From Pelatocladus maniniholoensis HA4357-MV3 (GTDB taxonomy: Bacteria > Cyanobacteriota > Cyanobacteriia > Cyanobacteriales > Nostocaceae), in assembly GCA_019359115.1 (NCBI GenBank), contig JAHHHW010000117.1:1-43488 (forward strand): 43,488 bases of DNA, in the 5' to 3' direction. Below the pieces are notes generated by a model. The model saw only the letters and a program-made list of their open reading frames with translations. It was not told the DNA's origin and searched no databases. This document shows, in pieces, positions 43,385 to 43,488 of the stretch (position 1 is the first letter of the stretch; every line of letters starts with the position of its first letter). A program made the position numbers and the translations under genes.

Positions 43385-43488
43385 AGCCGCAGGGATTCTC
43401 AAATGATGTTACGAGGCAGGATGAATCCGTGCCTCTCCACCACTGTTCTTGCTTCTTCGACTCTTAACTAGACGGTTTCCCGTCCCCG
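43366..43488 (-). mobile_element. End of an IS200/IS605-type element (partial, runs off the window)
   Basis: Read on the minus strand the junction is GAATCCCTGCGGCTTTAGTC, then CAGGGAGTACGTCAA, the GAATCCC...GGGAGxxxGTCAA hairpin found at the right end of many tnpB-carrying IS605 elements. The CCCTG/CAGGG stem is at 43374-43378 and 43390-43394. Further right, one minus-strand frame reads GDGKPSS then stop (43464-43487), like the CGDGxxS tail of some TnpB proteins, which suggests tnpB lies beyond the edge. Too little is present to name the element. Confidence 0.45.

Noticed and set aside
1-43488. tRNA, rRNA, tmRNA or 6S RNA genes
   Set aside because: No stretch showed the conserved tRNA arms, rRNA sequence or the expected RNA folds on reading either strand; a covariance-model scan would be needed to be certain.

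Overview
The window is chromosomal DNA of a filamentous, heterocyst-type cyanobacterium (Nostocales: Nostoc, Anabaena, Calothrix or a relative). The evidence is the many HIP1 octamers (GCGATCGC), tandem heptanucleotide repeats between genes, a dnaE gene that ends in a split-intein N-half of the Nostoc type, a PEP-CTERM protein, an Npun_R2821/R2823-type glycosyltransferase pair and a group 2 sigma factor. The species cannot be fixed from the sequence alone.

Layout. 1-5.6 kb: dnaE N-terminal part with Int-N, a conserved cyanobacterial protein and a PEP-CTERM exported protein. 5.7-10.6 kb: a hybrid histidine kinase (REC-PAS-PAS-PAS-HK-REC), a double-domain 6-pyruvoyl-tetrahydropterin synthase homologue and a PrsW-like membrane protease whose last codons come from a dispersed palindrome. 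10.8-14.1 kb: a visibly GC-richer cassette of an EamA exporter, a TetR repressor and a BBE-type FAD oxidase, with a duplicated palindromic operator in the divergent TetR/oxidase promoter region. 14.1-18.5 kb: a methyltransferase, an orphan PAS protein, a TIGR03792-like protein, a phasin-like protein, a membrane-anchored FKBP isomerase and small unknown genes. 18.5-23.0 kb (minus strand): dnaB with a 496-residue homing-endonuclease intein splitting the Walker A motif, rplI and gloB.

23.7-32.3 kb (plus strand) is a surface-polysaccharide operon: a GT8-like transferase, two GT4 transferases, an ABC exporter, a GT10-like (fucosyltransferase-type) enzyme and two related GT-A proteins. The exporter carries an unexpected C-terminal extension made of two histidine-kinase-dimerisation-like repeats. 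32.4-35.3 kb holds cobK and cbiD (cobalamin ring synthesis) and a two-domain VOC protein. 35.5-40.1 kb (minus strand) is a second glycan cluster: a Wzt-type ATPase, a SAM methyltransferase with coiled coil, and two GT2 transferases. Two adjacent, otherwise unrelated proteins there share the same C-terminal tail (MESSKFWKLR). 40.1-43.5 kb: a small CxxC protein candidate, a small conserved protein, a group 2 sigma factor, and a DUF760 gene that seems to be cut by the end of an IS200/IS605-type element at the window edge.

The most unusual points are the ABC exporter with tandem DHp-like modules, the HTH insertion inside the DnaB intein, the shared C-terminal tail in the second glycan cluster, and the way dispersed repeats have been absorbed into the 3' ends of prsW-like and cbiD genes. 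Family names were assigned by reading motifs; no database search was run.
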